Shown here piece after piece: positions 14,490 to 20,852 of a DNA stretch of 20,852 bases (its first letter is position 1; each line of letters begins with the position of its first letter). The position numbers and the translations under genes were made by a program. This stretch comes from an uncultured Oxalobacteraceae bacterium (GTDB lineage: Bacteria; Pseudomonadota; Gammaproteobacteria; Burkholderiales; Burkholderiaceae_D): positions 1-20,852 of the forward strand of contig CALKVB010000679.1 in NCBI GenBank assembly GCA_937996605.1, given 5' to 3'. The notes below the pieces were generated by a model. It made no database searches. It was not told where the DNA came from and saw only the letters and a program-made list of their open reading frames with translations.

Positions 14490-15263
14490 ATGACGAAACA
14501 CATAGCCCGCAAACGATTTGGCCAAAATTTTTTGACCGATCAACAAGTCTTGAACGACATTATCAGCTGCATCAATCCTAAGCAGGATGAGAGCATGGTC
14601 GAGATCGGCCCGGGCTTGGCAGCAATGACGCGTTTATTGCTTGAGGGTTTGCAGGCTTTACACGTGGTTGAACTCGATCGCGACTTGGTTGCTCGTTTAA
14701 AGAAGAGTTTTGATACGGCGAAATTGACCATCCATGAAGGCGATGCCCTGAAGTTTGATTTCGCGACCATTCCCGTTAATCCAGGTAAAAAGCTACGCAT
14801 CGTTGGCAATCTGCCGTACAACATTTCTAGCCCTTTGTTGTTTCATTTGGCTGAGTATGCAGATCAAGTCGAAGACCAACACTTCATGCTGCAAAAAGAA
14901 GTTGTCGAGCGTATGGTGGCGGAGCCAGGTGGTAAGGAATACGGGCGTTTATCTGTGATGCTGCAATGGCGTTATCACATGGAGCTCTTGTTTATTGTGC
15001 CGCCAACGGCCTTTGATCCGCCGCCACGCGTCGACTCGGCGATTGTGCGTATGATTCCGAAAAAAGAAAAATTGCCATGTAAGTTGGAAAACCTCGAACT
15101 CGTCGTCACTAAATCATTCTCACAACGTCGCAAGACCATACGCAATTGCGTCGCGGGTCTGTTCGATGAACAACAATTGCAGAGCGTGGGAATCGATCCA
15201 CAATTGCGCGCGGAAGCGATTCCATTAGAGCAGTATGTGGCGCTAGCGAATCTTTTGCCTTAA
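14490..15263 (+). CDS. rsmA: 16S rRNA (adenine1518/1519-N6)-dimethyltransferase RsmA (KsgA)
   Basis: A 257-residue SAM-dependent methyltransferase that dimethylates two adjacent adenines in the 3' terminal hairpin of 16S rRNA, a late step in 30S assembly. Loss causes kasugamycin resistance in other bacteria. The motifs are KRFGQNFLTD (residues 8-17), SAM-binding VEIGPGLAAMTRLLLE, the acidic end of the next strand (VVELDRD), the catalytic NLPYNIS (107-113) and FDPPPRVDSAIVRM. The C-terminal domain (SFSQRRKTIRNCVAGL) binds rRNA. It lies 82 bases after pdxA. The Shine-Dalgarno sequence is weak. Confidence 0.96.
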   Translation: MTKHIARKRFGQNFLTDQQVLNDIISCINPKQDESMVEIGPGLAAMTRLLLEGLQALHVVELDRDLVARLKKSFDTAKLTIHEGDALKFDFATIPVNPGKKLRIVGNLPYNISSPLLFHLAEYADQVEDQHFMLQKEVVERMVAEPGGKEYGRLSVMLQWRYHMELLFIVPPTAFDPPPRVDSAIVRMIPKKEKLPCKLENLELVVTKSFSQRRKTIRNCVAGLFDEQQLQSVGIDPQLRAEAIPLEQYVALANLLP

Positions 15264-15347
15264 GATTTAGAAATAATGACAGCTATTCAAGATGCAGTGA
15301 CTGCTACTTGTATATGGGTCGATTTTTCAGACAAGATTTGAGGCAAC

Positions 15348-16994
15348 ATGAATCTAACCAATACCCCAGAGTGGCAAGCCCTACTAGGACATCGTAGCCG
15401 CCTGCAACATCAACATCTGCGCGATTTGTTCGCGGATGATCCGCAGCGTTTCCATCGTTTTTCTTTAGAGTTAGAAGGTCTATTGGTTGACTACTCTAAG
15501 CAACGTGTCGATGAAGCTGCATTGAATGATCTGCTCGCCTTAGCGCGCAGCACTGGCGTTGAACATTGGCGTGATCGCATGTTTGCCGGCGATAAAATCA
15601 ACGTCAGCGAAAATCGTGCGGTCTTACATACGGCCTTGCGTCATACCGATTACACGCCTTTTCCTAATGAAGAACACAATGTCATGCCGCAAGTGCATGC
15701 GGTCCGCAAACAGATGCGAGATATTGTTGAACGGGTGCGCAGTGGCTTGTGGCGCGGCTTCAAGGGTGATGCGATTCAAAACATCGTTAATATCGGTATC
15801 GGTGGTTCTGACCTCGGTCCTAAATTAGCGACGCGTGCGCTGTCCGCTTTGCAGCATCCGGGTTTGAATTTCTACTATGTGTCGAATCTCGATAGTGCGC
15901 ATCTCGCACCCTTGATCGAGCGTTTAGATCCGCGCACGACTTTATTTATCGTCGCTTCAAAAACCTTCACCACGCAAGAAACCAGTATCAATGCCCATAC
16001 AGCGCGCAATTGGTTATTGGCGGCGGCTACCGAAGAGTGGGCGATTGCCAAGCACTTTATCGCGGTCACCTCGAATCCGAGCAAGGCACATGAGTTTGGT
16101 ATCCCCGATAGCAATATCTTGCAGATTTGGGATTGGGTTGGTGGCCGTTATTCTTTGTGGTCTGCGGTTGGACTGTCGGTGGCGTTGGCAATTGGTATGC
16201 GAGGCTTCGAGCGCTTATTAGAAGGCGCAGAAACGATGGATCAACATTTCCGTACCGCGCCTTTAGAGAAGAATCTGCCTGTCTTGCTCGCCTTAATGTC
16301 GATTTGGAATACGAATTTCTTAGGCGCAGAAACGACTGCGGTATTGCCGTATAACGAATCGATGCGTCATCTGCCAGGCTTCTTGCAACAGCTAGAGATG
16401 GAGTCCAATGGTAAAACCGTGAGCCGCGATGGTGAGGCGTTGACTTGCCGCGCCAACCCTATCGTGTGGGGTGAAATTGGCGTCAACGGTCAACATGCTT
16501 TCTTCCAATTGCTGCATCAAGGTGGATGGTTGATTCCCTGTGACTTCGTGGTGGCAGCGAGCAGTGACTATCCTTTGCCTGGACATCAAGCGCCTTTGCT
16601 GGCGAATTGTCTGGCGCAAAGTTCCGCGTTAGCCTTCGGTAAAACGGAGCAACAAGCACGTATAGAACTTGCCGCGCAAGGTTTGAAAGAAGCGGAAATC
16701 ACCAAGCTCTTGCCGCATAAAGTCTTTGCCGGAAATCAGCCTTCGAATACGATTTTGATGACCAGCTTAGATCCTTTCCAACTGGGCATGTTACTAGCGC
16801 TGTATGAGCACAAGGTGTTCGTGCAAGGCGTGGTGTGGGGCATTAATTCCTTCGACCAATGGGGCGTGGAGTTGGGCAAACAATTGGCGAATAGTTTGCT
16901 GCCTGCTTTGCAGGGTAATCCCGAATTTGATGGACAGCTCGATGTATCCACTCAAGGTTTGATTGCCTATTTTAGGCGTTATGGAAATAACTGA
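15348..16994 (+). CDS. pgi: Glucose-6-phosphate isomerase
   Basis: A 548-residue cytoplasmic enzyme that interconverts glucose-6-phosphate and fructose-6-phosphate. Family motifs include GIGGSDLGP (from residue 150), SKTFTTQET, VGGRYSLWSAVG and SFDQWGVELGK. The catalytic residues are in place: Glu352 in MESNGKTVS, His383 in GQHAFFQLLHQGG and Lys511 in VELGKQLA, each three residues earlier than in the E. coli enzyme. The length is usual for the bacterial long form. GAGG about 7 bases before the ATG supports the start. It follows rsmA after 84 bases and is the last plus-strand gene before the minus-strand cupin; a strong hairpin (17028-17061) sits between the two. Confidence 0.97.
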   Translation: MNLTNTPEWQALLGHRSRLQHQHLRDLFADDPQRFHRFSLELEGLLVDYSKQRVDEAALNDLLALARSTGVEHWRDRMFAGDKINVSENRAVLHTALRHTDYTPFPNEEHNVMPQVHAVRKQMRDIVERVRSGLWRGFKGDAIQNIVNIGIGGSDLGPKLATRALSALQHPGLNFYYVSNLDSAHLAPLIERLDPRTTLFIVASKTFTTQETSINAHTARNWLLAAATEEWAIAKHFIAVTSNPSKAHEFGIPDSNILQIWDWVGGRYSLWSAVGLSVALAIGMRGFERLLEGAETMDQHFRTAPLEKNLPVLLALMSIWNTNFLGAETTAVLPYNESMRHLPGFLQQLEMESNGKTVSRDGEALTCRANPIVWGEIGVNGQHAFFQLLHQGGWLIPCDFVVAASSDYPLPGHQAPLLANCLAQSSALAFGKTEQQARIELAAQGLKEAEITKLLPHKVFAGNQPSNTILMTSLDPFQLGMLLALYEHKVFVQGVVWGINSFDQWGVELGKQLANSLLPALQGNPEFDGQLDVSTQGLIAYFRRYGNN

Positions 16995-17027
16995 GCGTGC
17001 AAAGCATCTAGTTCTTCAAAGTTAAAC

Positions 17028-17061
17028 GTCGCTGCATCCCTGCCTGCGCAGGGATGGCGAC
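17028..17061. repeat. Strong 14-bp hairpin between pgi and the cupin gene
   Basis: CATCCCTGC (17035-17043) pairs perfectly with GCAGGGATG (17048-17056), and GTCGC (17028-17032) with GCGAC (17057-17061), with a two-base bulge. No T-run follows on either strand, so it is not a standard intrinsic terminator. The GC-rich 'CATCCCTGC...GCAGGGATG' palindrome resembles REP-type dispersed intergenic palindromes, and its place between converging genes fits both a REP unit and an mRNA-end stabiliser. Confidence 0.6.
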
Positions 17062-17074
17062 TTCAGTAACCTGA

Positions 17075-17560
17075 TCAATACGCAGAACCATCCTTGTGCA
17101 AGAAAGCCCATGCGCCATTTTGGAAAACGGCTTTTAAATCTTCATCAGGGTAATTCACTTCATCACCGGCACTGCGGTCGCCCACTTCTAGGTACAAAAT
17201 AACTTCATCAGTTTCATTGACGAGGCAATGGGCGTCATCGGTCCCTGCCTTAAAACCTACGCACATGCCGGGTGCTAATATCGTCTTGCCCGCATTGTTG
17301 AGCAATGTCGGATGGCCTTGCACGATATAGATAAACTCATCTTGTTTAGTATGACTATGGCGCAAGGCCGAAATGGCGTTCGGCGCTAAGGTCGTTAGAT
17401 TTACACCAAAATTTGTCAGCCCAAATAGGTCTCCCAAGATACGTTTTTCACGACCTTCCATGCGCGAGGCGAAGGGTTCTGGATAAATGGATTTTTTGGC
17501 GCGTGGCGCGACTTCGGTGGCGATGATGGCGTTGGCTTGGTTTGGCATAGTCGTTTCCAT
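17075..17560 (-). CDS. Small single-domain cupin protein
   Basis: A 161-residue protein with one cupin barrel. Cupin motif 1 is RHSHTKQDEFIYIVQGHPTL (about residues 67-86), with the His-x-His and Glu metal ligands. Motif 2 is represented by PGMCVGFKAGTDDAHCLVN (about 97-115), where the usual proline before Ala-Gly is replaced by Lys. No signal peptide is seen. Substrate and reaction cannot be told from sequence; such proteins include sugar-phosphate binding, isomerase-like and sensor types. A second ATG at 17546-17548 has GGAA nearby and may be the real start. It lies 84 bases after the unknown membrane-anchored gene on the same strand. Confidence 0.85.
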   Translation of the reverse strand: METTMPNQANAIIATEVAPRAKKSIYPEPFASRMEGREKRILGDLFGLTNFGVNLTTLAPNAISALRHSHTKQDEFIYIVQGHPTLLNNAGKTILAPGMCVGFKAGTDDAHCLVNETDEVILYLEVGDRSAGDEVNYPDEDLKAVFQNGAWAFLHKDGSAY

Positions 17561-17644
17561 ATGTTAGATTCAATTGGGTGCAAGTTATCTTTGGCTATTG
17601 CGTGTCGCTTGAGTTTAATTTGAAACAAGATAAATTTTCTTCTG

Positions 17645-18505
17645 TCATTGTGATTTTGAATCGCAACATGCTTTAATCAGTTCGTCGACCATTTTGTGTG
17701 CTTCCTGAATTTGCGATGCACTCAGTTCTTTTTCTTGGAGAGCCAGCTTCTTCTTTATGCTAGTAGATGGCGTGTGCCCTTCAGATTTATATATTGCAAT
17801 TCGGTAGGTATAGGCTCTTAAAGTATCTCTATCAACGAAACCATCCCTTGCTTTATTAACGCCATCATCATAGAGCTGTTGAAGCACAATAAACGTGTCG
17901 CTGTCACCACTTTTTGCTGCGGCTTCTAACTGTTCAACCGCTTGTTTTTTCCAAGCGATAACCGCTGGGTCTGATGGGCGACTTTCTAAAATAGTCGTGT
18001 CACCAAATGGTCCTTCATAAAAGAAAGCGTTTGCCGCACCTTTCACCTTTGCTTTGACTGCAATATTTAATAGATCAAGTCGATGTGTCATCGCAGCGTA
18101 GTCAACGCCAATGCAATGTCGCTTTGATTCTTCTAGTTCCGGCTTTCTTGCAGAAATATGCATTTGGTTATCTTGATTGATCTCCCAAGAGTCGAAGGAC
18201 TTCAATTCCTTCGCATCATGAAAACAACGTGCCAATATTTGATAGCGCTTAAAGGTATCTTCAGGCGTCGTTGAATGAGCGAGTTCCTTTAATTCTTCCA
18301 CTGCGGTTTTTACATTTTGCGGATCTTTTTTCACAGGTGTTGCTGCTTGTAGCGCTTGAGGTGTTACGTGTTTGATGGAATGTATAGCCGCTGGCGCTGG
18401 CTTTTGTGCCGTTTTCGTAGTTGAATCTCTCGCATCCCAAGCCAGATACATGCCGACAACAAGGCTGCCGCAGACGATGACGTAAAGGGGGGAGCGAAGT
18501 TTCAT
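17645..18505 (-). CDS. Membrane-anchored periplasmic protein of unknown function
   Basis: A 286-residue protein that I do not recognise. Residues 1-6 are basic and 7-23 form one hydrophobic segment (LYVIVCGSLVVGMYLAW) with no clear cleavage site, so it is probably an inner-membrane anchor with the rest in the periplasm. A low-complexity Ala/Lys/Pro linker (about 30-65) leads to an alpha-helical domain with Cys94 and Cys131, which could pair. The segment VEQLEAAAKSGDSDTF and LQQLYDDG (about 190-215) resembles one Sel1/TPR-like helix pair. The C-terminus carries two adjacent cysteines (ACCDSKSQ). GC content is about 44%, below its neighbours. No good Shine-Dalgarno sequence is visible. Confidence 0.75.
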   Translation of the reverse strand: MKLRSPLYVIVCGSLVVGMYLAWDARDSTTKTAQKPAPAAIHSIKHVTPQALQAATPVKKDPQNVKTAVEELKELAHSTTPEDTFKRYQILARCFHDAKELKSFDSWEINQDNQMHISARKPELEESKRHCIGVDYAAMTHRLDLLNIAVKAKVKGAANAFFYEGPFGDTTILESRPSDPAVIAWKKQAVEQLEAAAKSGDSDTFIVLQQLYDDGVNKARDGFVDRDTLRAYTYRIAIYKSEGHTPSTSIKKKLALQEKELSASQIQEAHKMVDELIKACCDSKSQ

Positions 18506-18572
18506 GTAACAAAGTGGCTTGAGTAAAGTGAAAAATGCTAGGTAAAGACAATATGAGGAATTCTACCCTCGA

Positions 18573-18601
18573 ATGCCAGCTGAAAGCAGACAAGGTACAA
18601 T
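18573..18601 (+). promoter_or_regulatory. Likely sigma70 promoter of gloA
   Basis: ATGCCA (18573-18578) and TACAAT (18596-18601) are 17 bases apart, about 40 bases before the gloA ATG. Four of six -35 bases and five of six -10 bases match the consensus. Confidence 0.55.
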
Positions 18602-18640
18602 GCAGGCTTATTTGCTTACATCGCTTTTTCAGAGGATTTT

Positions 18641-19045
18641 ATGCGTATTCTTCACACCATGCTCCGCGTTGGCAATTTACAGCGTTCGATTGATTTTTAT
18701 ACGCAGGTTTTGGGGATGAAACTTCTGCGTACTTCAGATAACCCAGAATACCAGTACACCTTAGCTTTTCTTGGTTATGGCAATAACCCTGAACATGCCG
18801 AATTGGAATTGACCTATAACTACGGCGTTGAGTCTTACGAGATGGGCACTGCCTATGGTCATATCGCTTTAGCGGTATCTAATGCGGCGGCAGCGTGTGA
18901 AGCCGTGCGCGCAAAAGGCGGTAATGTGACGCGTGAAGCGGGCCCGGTGAAGGGCGGTAAAACGGTCATCGCTTTTGTGCAAGACCCTGATGGATACAAA
19001 ATCGAATTGATTGAGCGTGAGTTTGATCAAGTCGTGACGCTGTAA
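18641..19045 (+). CDS. gloA: Lactoylglutathione lyase (glyoxalase I)
   Basis: A 134-residue cytoplasmic metalloenzyme that converts the hemithioacetal of methylglyoxal and glutathione to S-lactoylglutathione. All four metal ligands of the E. coli enzyme are present at identical numbers: His5 (ILHTMLRV), Glu56 (AELELTYN), His74 (AYGHIALAV) and Glu122 (GYKIELIE). The length and the absence of eukaryote-type insertions fit the short Ni/Co-dependent class. AGAGGA about 5 bases before the ATG is a clear ribosome site. The next gene starts 24 bases after the stop and may be cotranscribed. Confidence 0.97.
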   Translation: MRILHTMLRVGNLQRSIDFYTQVLGMKLLRTSDNPEYQYTLAFLGYGNNPEHAELELTYNYGVESYEMGTAYGHIALAVSNAAAACEAVRAKGGNVTREAGPVKGGKTVIAFVQDPDGYKIELIEREFDQVVTL

Positions 19046-19069
19046 GATAGTTTTAGACAGTTTGGCTTC

Positions 19070-20728
19070 ATGATGTCACTCGTAAAACAAGCATATTACT
19101 TAAGCTTGGCAAAACATGCCGCAGTGGTCGGCATGCTTGCGGTGTTGTTCGGGTGTGCAAGCACACCGGTCACCGAGCCCAGCGCTAACGACACAGCGAA
19201 ACCCAGTGCACCACAAACTGAGGTTGCTAGTGGTATCGTGTTGAAGCCGGTGACCAACCCTATTGCTGTTGGTGGTGCAATCGTCACGGCCAGTGAAGAA
19301 ATGCCGCCTGCGGCACCGCGTGAGTTTCGTGCGGCGTGGGTGTCGACCGTGGCCAATATCGATTGGCCTAGCCGTCGTGACCTCAGCACAGAAAAGCAGC
19401 AAGCTGAAATCATTCAGATTTTGGACACTGCTGCGCAGCTCAAACTGAATGCTTTGATTTTGCAAGTGCGGCCTAGTGGTGATGCGATTTATCCGTCAAG
19501 CTTAGAACCATGGTCAGAGTTTTTGACAGGGGAGCAAGGACGAGCGCCGAACCCTTGGTACGACCCACTACAGTTTTGGATAGAGCAAGCGCATAAGCGC
19601 GGCATACAGTTACATGCGTGGTTCAATCCTTACCGTGCACGAACACCGTCGATGCGCACCCCTTATGCGCCGACGCACATTGCTAAACGCGCACCGCAAG
19701 TTGTGCGCACCTATGGCGATCTACAATGGATGGACCCAGCCGAACCACTCGCGGCGCAGAACACGCTAGCGGTCATTCGTGACGTAGTGCAGCGTTATGA
19801 TATCGATGGCGTGCATATTGATGATTATTTTTATCCTTACCCGATAAAGAATAGTGCGGGCGCAGAGATTGATTTTCCAGATGTTGCTGCATGGCGAGCC
19901 TATCAACAAAGTGGAGGTGCCTTAGCACGCGCAGATTGGCGTCGCCAACAGGTGAATCATTTGGTTGAGACGATATACGTTAATGTGCATCAGCTCAAAC
20001 CATGGGTGAAATTTGGCATTAGTCCATTCGGTATAGGACGCCCAGATCGTCTACCGAATGGCATCACGGGTTTTAGTCAGTATGACAAACTGTATGCCGA
20101 TGTTGAACTCTGGTTGCAAAATGGTTGGCTCGATTATTTAGTGCCGCAATTGTATTGGCCTATCACGCAAACGGCACAGGCCTTTCCTGTGCTGAATAAT
20201 TATTGGCACGCGCAAAATCCACTGCAACGGCCCATCTGGCCTGGTCTCTATACCAGCAAAATCGATAGTAGTGAAGCGAGTTGGAGTAGTGACGAGATTT
20301 TGAAGCAGATCGATATCACCCGAAATAATCCGAATGCGGGGCATAGCCACTTCAGCTTTATTCCCTTGGCCCAAGATCGCAAGCAGGTACGTTCACGTCT
20401 AGCGGCAGAGAAATATATTGCGCCTGCTTTGGTGCCAGCGTTCCCATGGTTGAATCCACAAGGCTTAGTCACACCGCGCCCAACCTTGACTTACTCTAAA
20501 GATCAAAAGCAGATTCGTTTGAGTTGGGAAAACAATGCGACGAGTGTGGTGCAAGTTGCGATCTGGAAGCGCAGCGATCTGGGCTGGCAGTTTAGCGTGC
20601 AGGAGGCGACGCAGGCTTTGATTGCAGTCGATGCCGACAGCAAAGGTAATCGCATTAAGCAAGTGGTCGTTTCTAGCGTGAATCGCTATGGTGAAGAGAG
20701 TGCGCGAAGTTCAATTACGATCGAGTGA
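19070..20728 (+). CDS. DigH/YddW-type glycosyl hydrolase lipoprotein (GHL10/DUF187)
   Basis: A 552-residue lipoprotein. The signal ends in the lipobox LFGC with Cys29, and a Ser/Pro/Thr-rich linker (about 30-75) follows. The GHL10 (DUF187) TIM-barrel domain starts with REFRAAWVSTVANIDWPS (about 84-101) and continues through LNALILQVRPSGDAIYPS, LHAWFNPYRAR and GVHIDDYFYPYP (Asp251 and Asp252, likely in the active site). The last 85 residues look like a fibronectin-III-type beta domain (IRLSWENN ... VVVSSVNRYGEES). The E. coli relative YddW (DigH) is a division-site hydrolase acting on peptidoglycan glycans stripped of peptides. The same role is likely here but inferred. The first two codons are both ATG; either could be used. 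Confidence 0.88.
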   Translation: MMSLVKQAYYLSLAKHAAVVGMLAVLFGCASTPVTEPSANDTAKPSAPQTEVASGIVLKPVTNPIAVGGAIVTASEEMPPAAPREFRAAWVSTVANIDWPSRRDLSTEKQQAEIIQILDTAAQLKLNALILQVRPSGDAIYPSSLEPWSEFLTGEQGRAPNPWYDPLQFWIEQAHKRGIQLHAWFNPYRARTPSMRTPYAPTHIAKRAPQVVRTYGDLQWMDPAEPLAAQNTLAVIRDVVQRYDIDGVHIDDYFYPYPIKNSAGAEIDFPDVAAWRAYQQSGGALARADWRRQQVNHLVETIYVNVHQLKPWVKFGISPFGIGRPDRLPNGITGFSQYDKLYADVELWLQNGWLDYLVPQLYWPITQTAQAFPVLNNYWHAQNPLQRPIWPGLYTSKIDSSEASWSSDEILKQIDITRNNPNAGHSHFSFIPLAQDRKQVRSRLAAEKYIAPALVPAFPWLNPQGLVTPRPTLTYSKDQKQIRLSWENNATSVVQVAIWKRSDLGWQFSVQEATQALIAVDADSKGNRIKQVVVSSVNRYGEESARSSITIE

Positions 20729-20797
20729 GAGTTGACCCTCTCAACCTTCGATGGTCGGTTGTCATGAGTAAATTTTAGCCTACTCGACGTGCAGTAA
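20729..20797 (+). other. Short spacer after the glycosyl hydrolase gene
   Basis: It contains a 6-bp hairpin (20726-20731 with 20738-20743) overlapping the stop codon, without a T-run, so it is not a convincing terminator. Nothing else is recognisable before the repeat element. Confidence 0.3.
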
Positions 20798-20852
20798 GCC
20801 GGGTGTGGCCCGGCGGCCACTCACTTTCTTTGCTTCGCCAAAGAAAGTAAGC
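20798..20852. repeat. Start of a dispersed inverted-repeat element, cut by the window edge
   Basis: Two adjacent hairpins are visible: GCCGGG/CCCGGC (20798-20803 with 20809-20814) and ACTTTCTTTG/CAAAGAAAGT (20823-20832 with 20839-20848, loop CTTCGC). The second, with TTTG-CTTCGC-CAAA, resembles an intergenic repeat that I recall in many copies in Burkholderiales and related genomes, often mis-called as a small protein. The element continues beyond the window. Confidence 0.6.

Noticed and set aside
19100..19465. Minus-strand frame of 121 codons inside the glycosyl hydrolase gene
   Set aside because: Fully antisense to a gene with lipobox and catalytic-domain motifs, and rich in Thr/Arg/His as expected for a shadow frame.
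20726..20743. Terminator after the glycosyl hydrolase gene
   Set aside because: A 6-bp hairpin that includes the stop codon region, with no T-run behind it and a competing alternative pairing.
1..20852. CRISPR array, transposon, prophage or defence system
   Set aside because: No regularly spaced direct repeats, no transposase, integrase, nuclease-helicase pair or toxin-antitoxin pair were seen. Nearly every large frame belongs to a recognised housekeeping or envelope family.

Overview
The window looks like core chromosome of a betaproteobacterium, most likely order Burkholderiales and possibly an Oxalobacteraceae genus of about 50% GC such as Undibacterium. This rests on recognisable protein families and gene order (amgK-murU-ubiH diverging from lptD-surA-pdxA-rsmA, followed by pgi). 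No database search was possible. I see no transposase, integrase, CRISPR array, phage gene or toxin-antitoxin pair, and no complete novel system. The parts worth a second look are mostly intergenic.

Layout. Positions 1-187 hold the 5' end of an unidentified minus-strand gene in GC-rich DNA (about 60% GC up to roughly 380). A GC-rich gene-free stretch follows, ending in a bidirectional terminator (411-449), then tRNA-Phe(GAA) on the minus strand (492-567) with its own sigma70-type promoter (578-606). From 771 a plus-strand group encodes a UbiF/UbiH-type ubiquinone hydroxylase, the periplasmic disulfide isomerase DsbC and a MocA-like nucleotidyltransferase. A DUF3429 membrane protein and an M61 aminopeptidase with a PDZ domain come next. 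Converging on these is a minus-strand group, amgK-murU-ubiH (9022 down to 5997).

The stretch 9023-9337 is a divergent control region. To its right on the plus strand lie lptD, surA, pdxA (overlapping surA by one base), rsmA and pgi (9338-16994). A small minus-strand pair (a membrane-anchored unknown protein and a cupin, 17075-18505) interrupts the plus-strand run. It is followed by gloA and a DigH/YddW-type glycosyl hydrolase lipoprotein (18641-20728). The window ends inside an inverted-repeat intergenic element.

Themes. Envelope biogenesis dominates. LptD inserts LPS in the outer membrane, SurA is the periplasmic chaperone for LptD and other barrel proteins, and DsbC repairs disulfides such as those LptD depends on. 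AmgK and MurU recycle N-acetylmuramate back to UDP-MurNAc, and the DigH-like lipoprotein probably cleaves peptidoglycan glycan strands. Two flavin hydroxylases serve ubiquinone synthesis. PdxA (vitamin B6), RsmA (16S rRNA methylation), Pgi (glycolysis) and GloA (methylglyoxal detoxification) are housekeeping functions.
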